In this document: piece by piece, positions 32,216-40,163 of the stretch
Layout of the letters: each line of letters begins with the position of its first letter
Numbering within the stretch: position 1 is the stretch's first letter
DNA from: Nitrososphaerota archaeon
Lineage (GTDB): Archaea > Thermoproteota > Nitrososphaeria > Nitrososphaerales > UBA183
NCBI GenBank assembly: GCA_029785235.1
Contig: JAFMAA010000001.1
Span: 186,001 to 250,000 of the forward strand
Direction of reading: 5' to 3'
Length of the DNA: 64,000 nucleotides
Position numbers and translations under genes: made by a program
Notes under the pieces: generated by a model
Told to the model about the DNA's origin: nothing
The model's input: the letters and a program-made list of their open reading frames with translations, nothing else
Database searches by the model: none

Positions 32216-33302
32216 GCAGAAGCTGATAATGCTCCCCGGACCCACCAACGTTTCAGAGAGGGTCATGCGTGCGATGCTGAACCCTATAATCAACCACAGA
32301 GGGGATGCATTCAGGGAGCTGTATAAGAGCGTCCTAGGGAACACGCGAAAACTCTTCCAGACACAGGGCGAGGTGGTGGTCCTGTCGTCGTCCGGCACGG
32401 GAGGCGTCGAAGCAGCTGTCTGGAATCTGATTAGGCCAGGGGACGTCGCCGTCGTCCCTGTCTTCGGCGAGTTCAGCATGAGGCTCGCGGAGACGGTTGA
32501 GCTGGCCGGCGGGAAGCCGGTCCGGGTCACCTCTGACTTCGGCAAGGTTCCGACTCTGGACCAGTTGAAGTCCGCGATGGACCAGCAGGGGAGGTTCAAG
32601 GCTTTGTTCCTGGTTCACAACGAGACGAGCACTGGCGTTGCTGCCCCCTACGCCGAAGAAGCAACCAAACTCGCCAGGGACCATGGCGCCTTCGCAGTGA
32701 TCGACGCTATTTCCAGCCTGGGAGGATATGCCATCCCCGTGGACCGCTGGGGGGTCGACATGTGCATCACAGGGAGCCAGAAGTGCATAGCCGCCCCGCC
32801 AGGTCTGGCCTTGCTCTCGGTGAGCGATCGGGTCGTGGAGTACCTGAAAGGCTCCCCTCCCAAGACGAGATACTTCGAACTGCCCAGGTATCTGGAGTAT
32901 GGCACCAGAGGAGAGACGCCGTTCACCCCGGCGCTCCCGCTCTTCTATGCCCTAGACGAGGCGCTGAAAGAACTCCTAGAAGAGGGCCTGGAGAAGAGGG
33001 TCGAGAGGCACGAGAGGATGTCAGCTAGGATCTATGACGGCTTGGCGAGGTTGGGCCTCCAGCCGGTAGCTGAGAAGTCGGTGAGGTCCAGGACCGTCGT
33101 CGCTTCATATTATCCGCAGGGGGTAGACGACTCCAGGTTCAGGAAGGCGCTGTCTCATGACAAGGGGGTTGTAATCGCCGGAGGGTTCGGCCCGTTCGCT
33201 GGCAGGGTCTTCAGGGTCGGATGCATGGGCCAGGTCAACGAGGTCTATGTGGACGCAACACTACGGGCGATAGGGGAGACCCTCCCCGCATTCGGGAACT
33301 GA
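32208..33302 (+). CDS. Class V PLP aminotransferase (alanine/serine-glyoxylate or -pyruvate type)
   Basis: This 364-residue protein has LMLPGPTNVSERVMRAM, VVLSSSGTGGVEAAVWN and VIDAISSLGGYAIPVDRWGV. The PLP Lys is in CITGSQKCIAAPPGLAL. This is the small archaeal branch of alanine-glyoxylate/serine-pyruvate aminotransferases; substrate is inferred. It may connect with glycine and serine metabolism (serA at 10 kb, TDH/KBL at 46 kb). ATG 32208 overlaps the end of nadM; GTG 32199 is an alternative. Confidence 0.88.
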   Translation: MDKQKLIMLPGPTNVSERVMRAMLNPIINHRGDAFRELYKSVLGNTRKLFQTQGEVVVLSSSGTGGVEAAVWNLIRPGDVAVVPVFGEFSMRLAETVELAGGKPVRVTSDFGKVPTLDQLKSAMDQQGRFKALFLVHNETSTGVAAPYAEEATKLARDHGAFAVIDAISSLGGYAIPVDRWGVDMCITGSQKCIAAPPGLALLSVSDRVVEYLKGSPPKTRYFELPRYLEYGTRGETPFTPALPLFYALDEALKELLEEGLEKRVERHERMSARIYDGLARLGLQPVAEKSVRSRTVVASYYPQGVDDSRFRKALSHDKGVVIAGGFGPFAGRVFRVGCMGQVNEVYVDATLRAIGETLPAFGN

Positions 33303-33339
33303 AACGCTTTAAACCCAACCCTTGGGCCGGTGGAACTCC

Positions 33340-34143
33340 ATGGCGTTTGAGAAGGGGACCCTGATATTCGCCAACTATACCGCGCGGGTGAAGGACACAG
33401 GGGAAGGCATCGAGTCAACGGTCGAGTCCGAGGCTAAGCGGCTCAATATATACGAGGAGTCGAGGAAGTACGAGCCCAGGCTCGTGGCAGTAGGCGAAGG
33501 ATGGCTCATTTCAGGCCTGGACGCAGAGGTGGCGAAGCTTTCGGAAGGCGATAAGAAGGAGATTGAGCTTACTCCAGAGAAGGCGTTTGGGAATAGGGAC
33601 CCGACTCAGCTTCGGATGATCCCACTCCGGAAGTTCGGAGAGAGGGAGCACGAACTGAAAGTGGGCGACAGCGTAGAAGTGGACAACAGGATCGGCATAG
33701 TGAGGTTCATCGGGTCAGGGAGGGCACAGGTAGACTTCAACCACAGGTTGGCGGGGAAGTCGATAATCTACGACTTCGAGGTCCTCAGGAAGGTCGAAAC
33801 CGACGACGACAAGATCAGGGCGCTGGTTGACAGGAGGCTGGCCGGAGAGGGGAGCAAGGCGACCTTCGTGAACGAAGGTGGAAACCTGACGGTGACGATT
33901 CCAGAGGAGCTTTTCCTCGTGGAAGGCCTCCAAATAATCAAGAGAGGGATTGCAAACGACGTCTTCAAGTTCATCCCCTCGGTCGCCTCCCTCGCGTTCG
34001 TGGAGAACTTCAAGAACGAGAAGGCCCAGCTGAAGCCTGAGGAGAAGAAGAATGAGGAGCCGAAGGTGGAAGAGGCAGCCTCCCCCGCCCCCGAACCAAA
34101 GCCACGCGTGAAGAAGGCAGGGCCCCCGGCGAAGACCGCTTAA
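33340..34143 (+). CDS. FKBP-type peptidyl-prolyl isomerase, SlyD-like, with extended C-terminus
   Basis: This protein of about 267 residues has an FKBP domain with inserted IF flap: GTLIFANYTARVKDTGEGIE, LISGLDAEVAKLSEGDKKEI, ELTPEKAFGNRDP, and the closing LAGKSIIYDFEVLRKVE (residues 1-155). A second alpha/beta domain follows (155-235), then a low-complexity tail rich in Glu, Lys, Pro and Ala. It isomerises prolyl bonds and acts as a chaperone. A TATA-like CTTTAAAC (33306-33313) about 27-34 bp upstream favours ATG 33340 as a leaderless start. It is convergent with egsA (4-bp overlap). Confidence 0.88.
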   Translation: MAFEKGTLIFANYTARVKDTGEGIESTVESEAKRLNIYEESRKYEPRLVAVGEGWLISGLDAEVAKLSEGDKKEIELTPEKAFGNRDPTQLRMIPLRKFGEREHELKVGDSVEVDNRIGIVRFIGSGRAQVDFNHRLAGKSIIYDFEVLRKVETDDDKIRALVDRRLAGEGSKATFVNEGGNLTVTIPEELFLVEGLQIIKRGIANDVFKFIPSVASLAFVENFKNEKAQLKPEEKKNEEPKVEEAASPAPEPKPRVKKAGPPAKTA

Positions 34144-35177
34144 ACTACGCCGGTGGACTTCGCCAGGGCAGCAGCACTCTTGGAGTCCAACTTCCTCTTT
34201 GAAAGTATGGTGTATCTGTCAGGCCTGATGCTGCTCGCCCTCACCAGGGACTGGACGACCTGCGAGTCTCCGATGCCGATGGCCGACGCCTCCACCGGAG
34301 CCCCGACGTCCGCGAGAGCTGTCCTCACCTTTCGCCAGTCGAGCCGATGGAGCTTCGCCATCATTATGGTCCCAATCCCGCACTTTTCTCCATGGAGCCC
34401 GCGACCGGGCGCCAATACGTCAAGGTAATGGCTGAACAGATGCTCCGACCCGGAGCAGGGGCGGGAGCTGCCCGCAATCCCCGCGGCGACGCCGGTGCTG
34501 ATGAGGGCCTCGACCAGGTCGCGGACGCTGTCCTTCCCAAACCCCCCGAGGTGTCTGGGCTCTGCCAGGACGACATCGGCGCTCATCAGAGCCAGGCTCG
34601 CGGAGTACCCTCCGTAGTACTCACCGGTCACCCTGTGGGCTAGCTGCCAGTCCTTGACCGCGGTCAGCTTCGACACCAAATCACCGCACCCAGACGCCAG
34701 CAGCCGCTTCGGAGCCGAGCTGATCACTGTTATGTCCGCCAGGATGCCAACCGGTGGCTTAGCCATGATCGAGTATGGTCTGTCGAGCCCCTTGAGAGAA
34801 GCGAAAGGACTCGAGATGCCGTCATGGGAGGCGCTAGTGGGGACCGAGTAGAACGGGAGTCCCAGCGTGAAGGCGGCTAGCTTCCCCACGTCCACGCTCT
34901 TGCCGCCTCCCACCCCCACAATCCTCCCTGCACCCTTGGCGGCGCGCTTCACCTTCTCGACGTTCTGGGTGTCGGCCGCACTAACTTCGACCCAGGTGGG
35001 TTCTCCGCCCAATGACCTGTCAACAGTAGCGCGCACCTTGGAAGTGACCTGCGAACCTGATGAAATAACGGTCTTCCTTGGGCCCTTGTCCTCGACGAAC
35101 TCTCCCAGCTTCTCGATGACCCCCTCTCCTATGAGGACCTTGGTGGGCAGCTCCATCAGATGGTAGCCTGGGTCCAT
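34140..35177 (-). CDS. egsA: sn-Glycerol-1-phosphate dehydrogenase
   Basis: This 345-residue protein matches archaeal G1P dehydrogenase: GRIVGVGGGKSVDVGKLAAF, FYSVPTSASHDGISSPFASL, VSKLTAVKDWQLAHRV and a zinc site with SEHLFSHYLD and RGLHGEKCGIGTIMM. It makes the stereospecific glycerol backbone of archaeal lipids from dihydroxyacetone phosphate, so it marks the window as archaeal. A TATA box (35199-35208) is centred about 27 bp upstream of ATG 35177. Confidence 0.97.
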   Translation of the reverse strand: MDPGYHLMELPTKVLIGEGVIEKLGEFVEDKGPRKTVISSGSQVTSKVRATVDRSLGGEPTWVEVSAADTQNVEKVKRAAKGAGRIVGVGGGKSVDVGKLAAFTLGLPFYSVPTSASHDGISSPFASLKGLDRPYSIMAKPPVGILADITVISSAPKRLLASGCGDLVSKLTAVKDWQLAHRVTGEYYGGYSASLALMSADVVLAEPRHLGGFGKDSVRDLVEALISTGVAAGIAGSSRPCSGSEHLFSHYLDVLAPGRGLHGEKCGIGTIMMAKLHRLDWRKVRTALADVGAPVEASAIGIGDSQVVQSLVRASSIRPDRYTILSKRKLDSKSAAALAKSTGVV

Positions 35178-35198
35178 GTTGGTGACGCTCTGCGTGGT

Positions 35199-35208
35199 GA
35201 TTTAAGCC
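35199..35208 (-). promoter_or_regulatory. TATA box of egsA
   Basis: GGCTTAAATC on the minus strand is centred about 27 bp upstream of ATG 35177. Confidence 0.6.
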
Positions 35209-35254
35209 CACTGCGCTCGGTCGAGGGTGTAACCCATGGCGGATTGTCTGGAAA

Positions 35255-35266
35255 GATTAAATAAGT
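35255..35266 (+). promoter_or_regulatory. TATA box of active proteasome beta gene
   Basis: GATTAAATAAGT would place transcription start near 35287, leaving a leader of about 27 nt that contains GAGAGG (35296-35301). Confidence 0.5.
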
Positions 35267-35313
35267 AACGCGAAGGCGCGACTCTCGTCCATCCTGAGAG
35301 GTTTGTGGACAGA

Positions 35314-35985
35314 ATGTCGAGAGAATTTAACCAGATTGGAGGAAAGACGTTGAGTTCGGCCATGTACCACGGCACCACCACCGTGGGTCTTGTCTGTTCC
35401 GACGGTGTCGTCTTGGCGACCGATACGCGCGTCACGGCAGGGGGCTTTATCGCCCACAGAAGAGGCAAGAAGCTCATTAAGATTGACGACAACATAGCCA
35501 TGACCATCTCAGGGGGGGTGGCTGACGCACAGAACGTGACAGACACGGCGAAATACTACTCGACCATGTACAGGATGGAGAAGGGGAGGCCCATGCCCGT
35601 GAGGGCAGCGGCTCAAGTGGTTTCGAACATGCTCTTCTCTTCGCGGCTGTATCCTCTGATAGCGGACGTCCTGGTTGGAGGGGTCGACTCGACCGGCGGC
35701 TCCTTGTTCAACGTAGACATATTCGGGTCTCTCAACCAAGAGAAGATGATAGCCACAGGGAGCGGGTCCCCGGTCGCCTACGGGGTGCTCGAAGCTGAGT
35801 TCGAAGAAGGGACAGCGGTAGCGAAGGCTTACCCGCTTGCCGCAAAGGCAATCATAGCAGCGACAAGGAGGAACGTCGCTACGGGAGACCACTTCGACGT
35901 GGCCATCATCGACAAGGAAGGGTTCCGCGAACTGACTGAAGGGGAGAAAGACAAGCTCCTATCCCAGTTTACATCTAGCAGTTAG
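35314..35985 (+). CDS. psmB: Proteasome beta subunit, catalytic
   Basis: This subunit has a propeptide of about 21 residues before the processing site HG/TTTVGL. Catalytic Thr1, Asp17 (ATDTRVTAG) and Lys33 (RGKKLIKIDD) are present. It provides the peptidase sites of the 20S core; the inactive beta at 29.9 kb is its likely partner. The start is ATG 35314, or GTG 35305, which is closer to a purine-rich GAGAGG. aCPSF1 follows by 2 bp. Confidence 0.96.
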   Translation: MSREFNQIGGKTLSSAMYHGTTTVGLVCSDGVVLATDTRVTAGGFIAHRRGKKLIKIDDNIAMTISGGVADAQNVTDTAKYYSTMYRMEKGRPMPVRAAAQVVSNMLFSSRLYPLIADVLVGGVDSTGGSLFNVDIFGSLNQEKMIATGSGSPVAYGVLEAEFEEGTAVAKAYPLAAKAIIAATRRNVATGDHFDVAIIDKEGFRELTEGEKDKLLSQFTSSS

Positions 35986-35987
35986 AC

Positions 35988-37901
35988 TTGGAACAGAAAG
36001 CCAACGGCGTAAGCCTGATGAGCGCCATACTGAACAACATCCCAGCGGAAGCACAGATCACCAGGATAGAGTACGAGGGCCCGAGGATTGCCCTCTACAC
36101 CAAGAACCCCGCCTACCTCCACAAGAACAGCTACGTCATATCGGAGGTCGTCAACTCCCTGAAGAAGAGGGTAGTCACGAGGACGGAGAAGTCAATAAGG
36201 AAGCAGGAGAGCGACGCAAGACAGGTCCTCGAGAGGAGCATTCCCCCCGAGGCTGGTGCGTCCAACTACTTCTTCGATGACGCCCTGGGCGAGATAACAG
36301 TAGAGGCGGAGAACCCCAAGCTGCTCTCCCAGGAGGCTGGCTTCGACCTCGGCAACGCTATGGAGCAGACCGGGTGGAAGATTCGGGTTCGCAAGGCGCC
36401 CCACATAAAGTCCACGGCGATCCAGAACGTCTACTACGCCCTGAAGGCAGGGACCGAGGTCAGAGAAAAGTTCTACAGGGAGCTGGGGGAGGCGATATTC
36501 AGGCCTAGAATCGCAGCCGAAGAGCATGTCACCATCAAGACCCTCGGCGCGTTCCAGCAAGTGGGGAGGTCCTGTGTGCTCGTCGAGACTGCAGAGAGCA
36601 AGGTGCTGCTTGACTGCGGTATTCATCCTGGGTCAAGGAACCCTTGGGACGCATACCCCCGCCTCGACTGGGCCGATATTTCTCCCAACGAGATAGACGC
36701 CATCGTAGTCAGCCACGCGCACCTGGACCATCAGGGTTTTGTTCCTGCCATGTACAAGTACGGCTACGACGGGCCCGTGTACTGCACCGAGCCGACCCTC
36801 CCGCTTATGTCAATGCTGCAGAACGACTTCGTGAAGATAGCCCAGATAGAAGGTGGGAGGCTGATATACGACCAGAAGGATATCAGAGATGAGATCCAGC
36901 ACACAATCACCCTCCCCTACGGTATGGTGACCGATATATCACCGGACATCAAGCTGGTGTTCAACAACGCCGGGCACATCCTGGGGTCGGCTACCGTTCA
37001 CCTTCACGTAGGGGAGGGCGCCCACAACATCGTGTACACGGGGGACTACAAGTACGGGAGGACTGCACTGTTCGACTCCGCCACTTGGAACTATCCGAGG
37101 GTCGAGACGCTCATCACAGAAAGCACCTACGGAGCGAAGGAGGACATCATGCCTGTCAGGGAGGAGGTCGAGATGAAGTTCGTCAACGCCATCAACGAAA
37201 CCCTTACGCAAGGGGGGAAAGTGCTCATACCAATCCCCGCGGTCGGGAGGGCCCAAGAGATTCTCATCGTGTTGGACCAATACATGAAGAACAGGATCCT
37301 TGTGGAGGCACCTGTGTTCATGGAGGGGATGATTTCCGAGGCAACGGCCATCCACGTCTCATATGCCGATTACCTCTCGCGGGAGCTCAGGACCAAGATA
37401 CTTGAAGAGGGCGTGAACCCATTCAAGTCAGAGTACTTCACCGAAGTGGAACACCCTACTGACAGGGAGGAGGCATACCGTGAGGGCCCCGCCGTCATCA
37501 TGGCGACGTCTGGGATGCTCGAGGGAGGTCCAGTCCTAGACTATTTCGAGCACCTCGCCCCGGTGGAGAAGAACAAGATCCTGTTCGTTTCATACCAGGT
37601 CCAGGGATCCATGGGGAGGCGGGTGCTCGACGGCGGGAGCCAAGCCAGCCTGATGGGTCAGGACGGGAAGATCAAGATCGTGGACGTCAGGGCCAAGGTA
37701 GAAAAGGCCGACGGGTTCAGCGGCCATAGCGACTACAACCAGATTATCCGCTTCGTGGGAAAGGTGCGGCCTAAGCTCCAGCTGGTCCTTGTGAACCACG
37801 GCGAAAAGCGGAAGACAGAGAACCTTGCTTACGCCATTCAGAGGATATATCGGGTCCCGGCCATTCATCCTGCGGTGCAGGAAGCCATCAGGGTCTACTG
37901 A
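35988..37901 (+). CDS. aCPSF1, KH/metallo-beta-lactamase/beta-CASP ribonuclease
   Basis: This 637-residue protein has N-terminal KH-type domains (about 1-180), then a metallo-beta-lactamase domain with SHAHLDHQG at 242-250, NAGHILGSATVHLH and YTGDYKYGR. A beta-CASP domain follows and ends in FSGHSDYNQI and VNHGEKRKTE. aCPSF1 is the archaeal homologue of CPSF73, an endoribonuclease that cleaves at U-rich sites for transcription termination. TTG 35988 directly follows psmB; ATG 36018 is an alternative start. Confidence 0.97.
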   Translation: MEQKANGVSLMSAILNNIPAEAQITRIEYEGPRIALYTKNPAYLHKNSYVISEVVNSLKKRVVTRTEKSIRKQESDARQVLERSIPPEAGASNYFFDDALGEITVEAENPKLLSQEAGFDLGNAMEQTGWKIRVRKAPHIKSTAIQNVYYALKAGTEVREKFYRELGEAIFRPRIAAEEHVTIKTLGAFQQVGRSCVLVETAESKVLLDCGIHPGSRNPWDAYPRLDWADISPNEIDAIVVSHAHLDHQGFVPAMYKYGYDGPVYCTEPTLPLMSMLQNDFVKIAQIEGGRLIYDQKDIRDEIQHTITLPYGMVTDISPDIKLVFNNAGHILGSATVHLHVGEGAHNIVYTGDYKYGRTALFDSATWNYPRVETLITESTYGAKEDIMPVREEVEMKFVNAINETLTQGGKVLIPIPAVGRAQEILIVLDQYMKNRILVEAPVFMEGMISEATAIHVSYADYLSRELRTKILEEGVNPFKSEYFTEVEHPTDREEAYREGPAVIMATSGMLEGGPVLDYFEHLAPVEKNKILFVSYQVQGSMGRRVLDGGSQASLMGQDGKIKIVDVRAKVEKADGFSGHSDYNQIIRFVGKVRPKLQLVLVNHGEKRKTENLAYAIQRIYRVPAIHPAVQEAIRVY

Positions 37902-38038
37902 TCTAGTCCGCGCCCCGGCAGGGGCGCTAGGCTGGATAGGTTTCCTCAGAGCTTGACGTCTAACCTCACCGCTCCTCCCAGGCTTGAAGCGCGCGGGCCA
38001 CAGGTCATGCGACTATAGGTCGCCTAGGTGAAGTCGTC

Positions 38039-38088
38039 ATTGACGTGCGTCAGACAAGTTACTGACTGGTACGTGCTGACGCGTCAAT
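38039..38088. repeat. Long imperfect inverted repeat between aCPSF1 and sepF genes
   Basis: Left arm ATTGACG-TG-CGTCAG (38039-38053) pairs with CTGACGCGTCAAT (38076-38088), 13 bp with a 2-nt bulge, around a 22-nt loop. It lies between convergent genes and is not followed by a clear T-run on the plus strand. It may be a terminator, an RNA element or a protein site. Confidence 0.55.
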
Positions 38089-38176
38089 CTATAGCTTCCG
38101 GGGCGATCCTTGCTCCTTCCCGGCCAGGAGCCGGTCACTGGTGAACACAGGATAGAGAGGGATGGAGACGAAGGTG

Positions 38177-38473
38177 CTATTGGAGGCCCCGCCAGATACG
38201 CACACCCGGCGGTGTTATGACGACCCTCTCGTCCCCAAGCCTTGCGATATCCCCACCCACAGACGTGGCGAACTCGTAGAGTTGCTCGACCGATGACTTC
38301 AGCTCCTCGAGGCTCTTCTGGGCCAATGGAGTCACCTTGAGTATCACAATCGTCTTGTTGGAGACGTCATCCTGAATCTTAGGAAGATCCTCTACGCTCT
38401 TGAGCGCCAGCGCCTTCAGGAGAATCTCTTTGCTCTTACCTTCGAGCTTCCTCTCCTGCATCACTCCGGACAT
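38177..38473 (-). CDS. sepF: SepF-like cell-division protein
   Basis: This 98-residue protein has the archaeal SepF core: KALALKSVEDLPKIQDDV, TIVILKVTPLAQKSLEELKS, SVEQLYEFATSVGGDIARLG, ERVVITPPGVRIWR. In archaea SepF anchors FtsZ to the membrane. The N-terminal MSGVMQERKLEGKSKEIL is short and not clearly an amphipathic membrane-targeting helix. A TATA-like CTTAATAA is centred about 32 bp upstream of ATG 38473. No ftsZ is in the window. Confidence 0.8.
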   Translation of the reverse strand: MSGVMQERKLEGKSKEILLKALALKSVEDLPKIQDDVSNKTIVILKVTPLAQKSLEELKSSVEQLYEFATSVGGDIARLGDERVVITPPGVRIWRGLQ

Positions 38474-38501
38474 TGATGTGTTTCTCCGTGACCCATGGCC
38501 A

Positions 38502-38509
38502 TTATTAAG
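38502..38509 (-). promoter_or_regulatory. TATA box of sepF
   Basis: CTTAATAA on the minus strand is centred about 32 bp upstream of ATG 38473. Confidence 0.5.
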
Positions 38510-38636
38510 GGTAGGGTGGGAACAACAATTTTATCGCAACCGTGAATTAGTTAGACACTGTTGTAGAGAATAGTTCTCAGATAGGAGATTTCGTTCTCAG
38601 CTTAAAAGGAGAGGGAGGGGCGAAAGTATTCCAGGA

Positions 38637-39116
38637 TCAGATAGACTTGTGCGCGTTCCAGTAGCGGTCTCCCACATGGTGGAGGTTCTTCACGCACCCG
38701 CCTTTTGACATGGCTGCGGCTTCCGCGCCAGAGACGGTCGTGGGTCCGACCACGATTGCTCGACCCTTCTTCTCTTCCTTGACGACAACCATCTTTCCTG
38801 CCACCCCCCAATCGTCCATCGTCCTTATACCGGGACGCATCACGTCGGCCCCATTGACGAGGAATCTGGTGGCCCCCTCATCCACCACGACGGTCGGAAA
38901 GAGGGCAAGAGAAGGCTGCGACCCTAGGTAGGGGAAGTACGTCCCCCCCGACTGGACGAACTCGTACTCGTTGAGCTTCACGAAGACGACCCCGTCCTCT
39001 GGTTCGGCGCACTCTGCCTGAGCAGACCTCGACAGATCGAGAGCGAGGCTCAAAGCAGCCTCCACCTTAGCGATCATCTCTGCCGAGTCCCGACGGGACA
39101 GGACCCACTTCTTCAA
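38637..39116 (-). CDS. PUA-domain RNA-binding protein (MCT-1/DUF1947-like)
   Basis: This 159-residue protein has an N-terminal pre-PUA domain (about 1-75, including EDGVVFVKLNEYEFVQSGGT) and a PUA domain (VVVDEGATRFLVNGADVMRP, GVAGKMVVVKEEKKGRAIVV, GPTTVSGAEAAAMSKGGCVK). It resembles archaeal PUA proteins related to MCT-1, thought to act at the ribosome or on tRNA. It starts at TTG 39116, 27.5 bp from the centre of a TATA box shared with the divergent LSm gene. Confidence 0.85.
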   Translation of the reverse strand: MKKWVLSRRDSAEMIAKVEAALSLALDLSRSAQAECAEPEDGVVFVKLNEYEFVQSGGTYFPYLGSQPSLALFPTVVVDEGATRFLVNGADVMRPGIRTMDDWGVAGKMVVVKEEKKGRAIVVGPTTVSGAEAAAMSKGGCVKNLHHVGDRYWNAHKSI

Positions 39117-39137
39117 CTGCGGATGCGTTCATGACTA

Positions 39138-39149
39138 CTTAAATAAATG
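39138..39149. promoter_or_regulatory. Shared A/T-rich TATA box between PUA-protein and LSm genes
   Basis: CTTAAATAAATG contains TTAAATAA on one strand and TTATTTAA on the other. Its centre is 27.5 bp from the PUA start (39116) and would start the LSm transcript near 39171, just before TTG 39179. Confidence 0.5.
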
Positions 39150-39178
39150 AATCCAGACGGCAGGCTCAAGGGGATATT

Positions 39179-39409
39179 TTGTCCGTCGACATGGCAGTCA
39201 AAGTCCTCGACGAGAGCGTCGGGAAAATAGTCCTGATTAAACTGAGGGGAGGGAAGGTAATCCGAGGCAACCTCCAGGGATTCGACCAGCACATGAATCT
39301 GGCGCTTGAGAAGGCAGAAGAGGTGGCTGAGGACGGTCAGTCGACCTCTCTAGGGACGCTTATCGTGAGGGGGGACAACATAATCATGATATCCCCGCCG
39401 CCTAGCTGA
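39179..39409 (+). CDS. LSm/Sm-like archaeal protein
   Basis: This 76-residue protein has Sm1 motif (GKIVLIKLRGGKVIRGNLQG, FDQHMNLAL) and Sm2 motif (LGTLIVRGDNIIMISPP). Archaeal LSm forms heptameric rings that bind U-rich RNA. A GGGG-containing purine stretch precedes TTG 39179; ATG 39191 is an alternative that keeps the whole Sm fold. It is divergent from the PUA-domain gene. Confidence 0.95.
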   Translation: MSVDMAVKVLDESVGKIVLIKLRGGKVIRGNLQGFDQHMNLALEKAEEVAEDGQSTSLGTLIVRGDNIIMISPPPS

Positions 39410-39503
39410 CGCGAAACCCTCCGGTAGGTCTCGTCCAGACAGACTTCACGAGCGAATCTGCTTTTATACCGAAGTCATCGAAGCAGGGGAAGGAAGGGCA
39501 CGC

Positions 39504-40163
39504 ATGGTCGATGTTCTGACGGTCGTCGTCGCTGGTGCTGTCGGGCTTGGCCTTGGCGCGCTGGCTTCCTACGTCGTGTTTTACACGCGGCCCAAGCAGG
39601 AGAAAGAGGTAGTGAGGCGCGCCGACATGGGGGGGAGGTCTGTGGAGTTGACCATGACCTCCACCGACTTGGAGCGCTCCCGGAGAGAGATGAGGACCGT
39701 AATGGTCGAGAGGGACCTCCTTTCGTCTGCGATGATGAAACTGTACGAAGCGGAGAACGAGGGGAGGATTACCCGTGAAGAGAGGGAGATGATTTCCAAG
39801 CGCTACAGCGACCAGATTAAAGAACTCCAGGCGAAGCTAAAGGACGTCGAGCTCGTCGTGGAGGTGGGAGAGCTCGAAGGGCTCCGGAGCGAACTGGTGA
39901 CCCTCTTCGAGAGCAAGATACGCAACATAGAGTCAAGGCTGGAAGTGGCTAAGCAGAGGCTGGGACCTGCGGCCCCACAACCGATGAAGAAAGAGGTCGC
40001 ACCTAAGATCGAGAAGGCCACCGACCTCGAGCGCGTCGTCGAGAGGAGAGCTAAGCCGGAGATGAGCGAGTCTGAGAAGAGGGTCAAGGAAATCAGGGAT
40101 GAGGTTATGGATGCCCTCACAAAGTTAGAACAGATAGACATCGAGAAGAAGCAGGAAAGCTGA
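39504..40163 (+). CDS. Membrane-anchored coiled-coil protein, unknown function
   Basis: This 219-residue protein has one N-terminal transmembrane helix (VDVLTVVVAGAVGLGLGALA, continuing SYVVFY) and then a long charged, mostly helical cytoplasmic part (DLERSRREMRTVMVERDLL, SDQIKELQAKLKDVELVVEV, SELVTLFESKIRNIESRLEV) with heptad character, and a Lys/Glu-rich end. It could be a scaffold or cell-shape/division factor but matches no family I can name. A TATA-like TTTTATACC (39461-39470 region) lies about 35-40 bp upstream. rpiA overlaps its stop by 1 bp. Confidence 0.65.
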   Translation: MVDVLTVVVAGAVGLGLGALASYVVFYTRPKQEKEVVRRADMGGRSVELTMTSTDLERSRREMRTVMVERDLLSSAMMKLYEAENEGRITREEREMISKRYSDQIKELQAKLKDVELVVEVGELEGLRSELVTLFESKIRNIESRLEVAKQRLGPAAPQPMKKEVAPKIEKATDLERVVERRAKPEMSESEKRVKEIRDEVMDALTKLEQIDIEKKQES

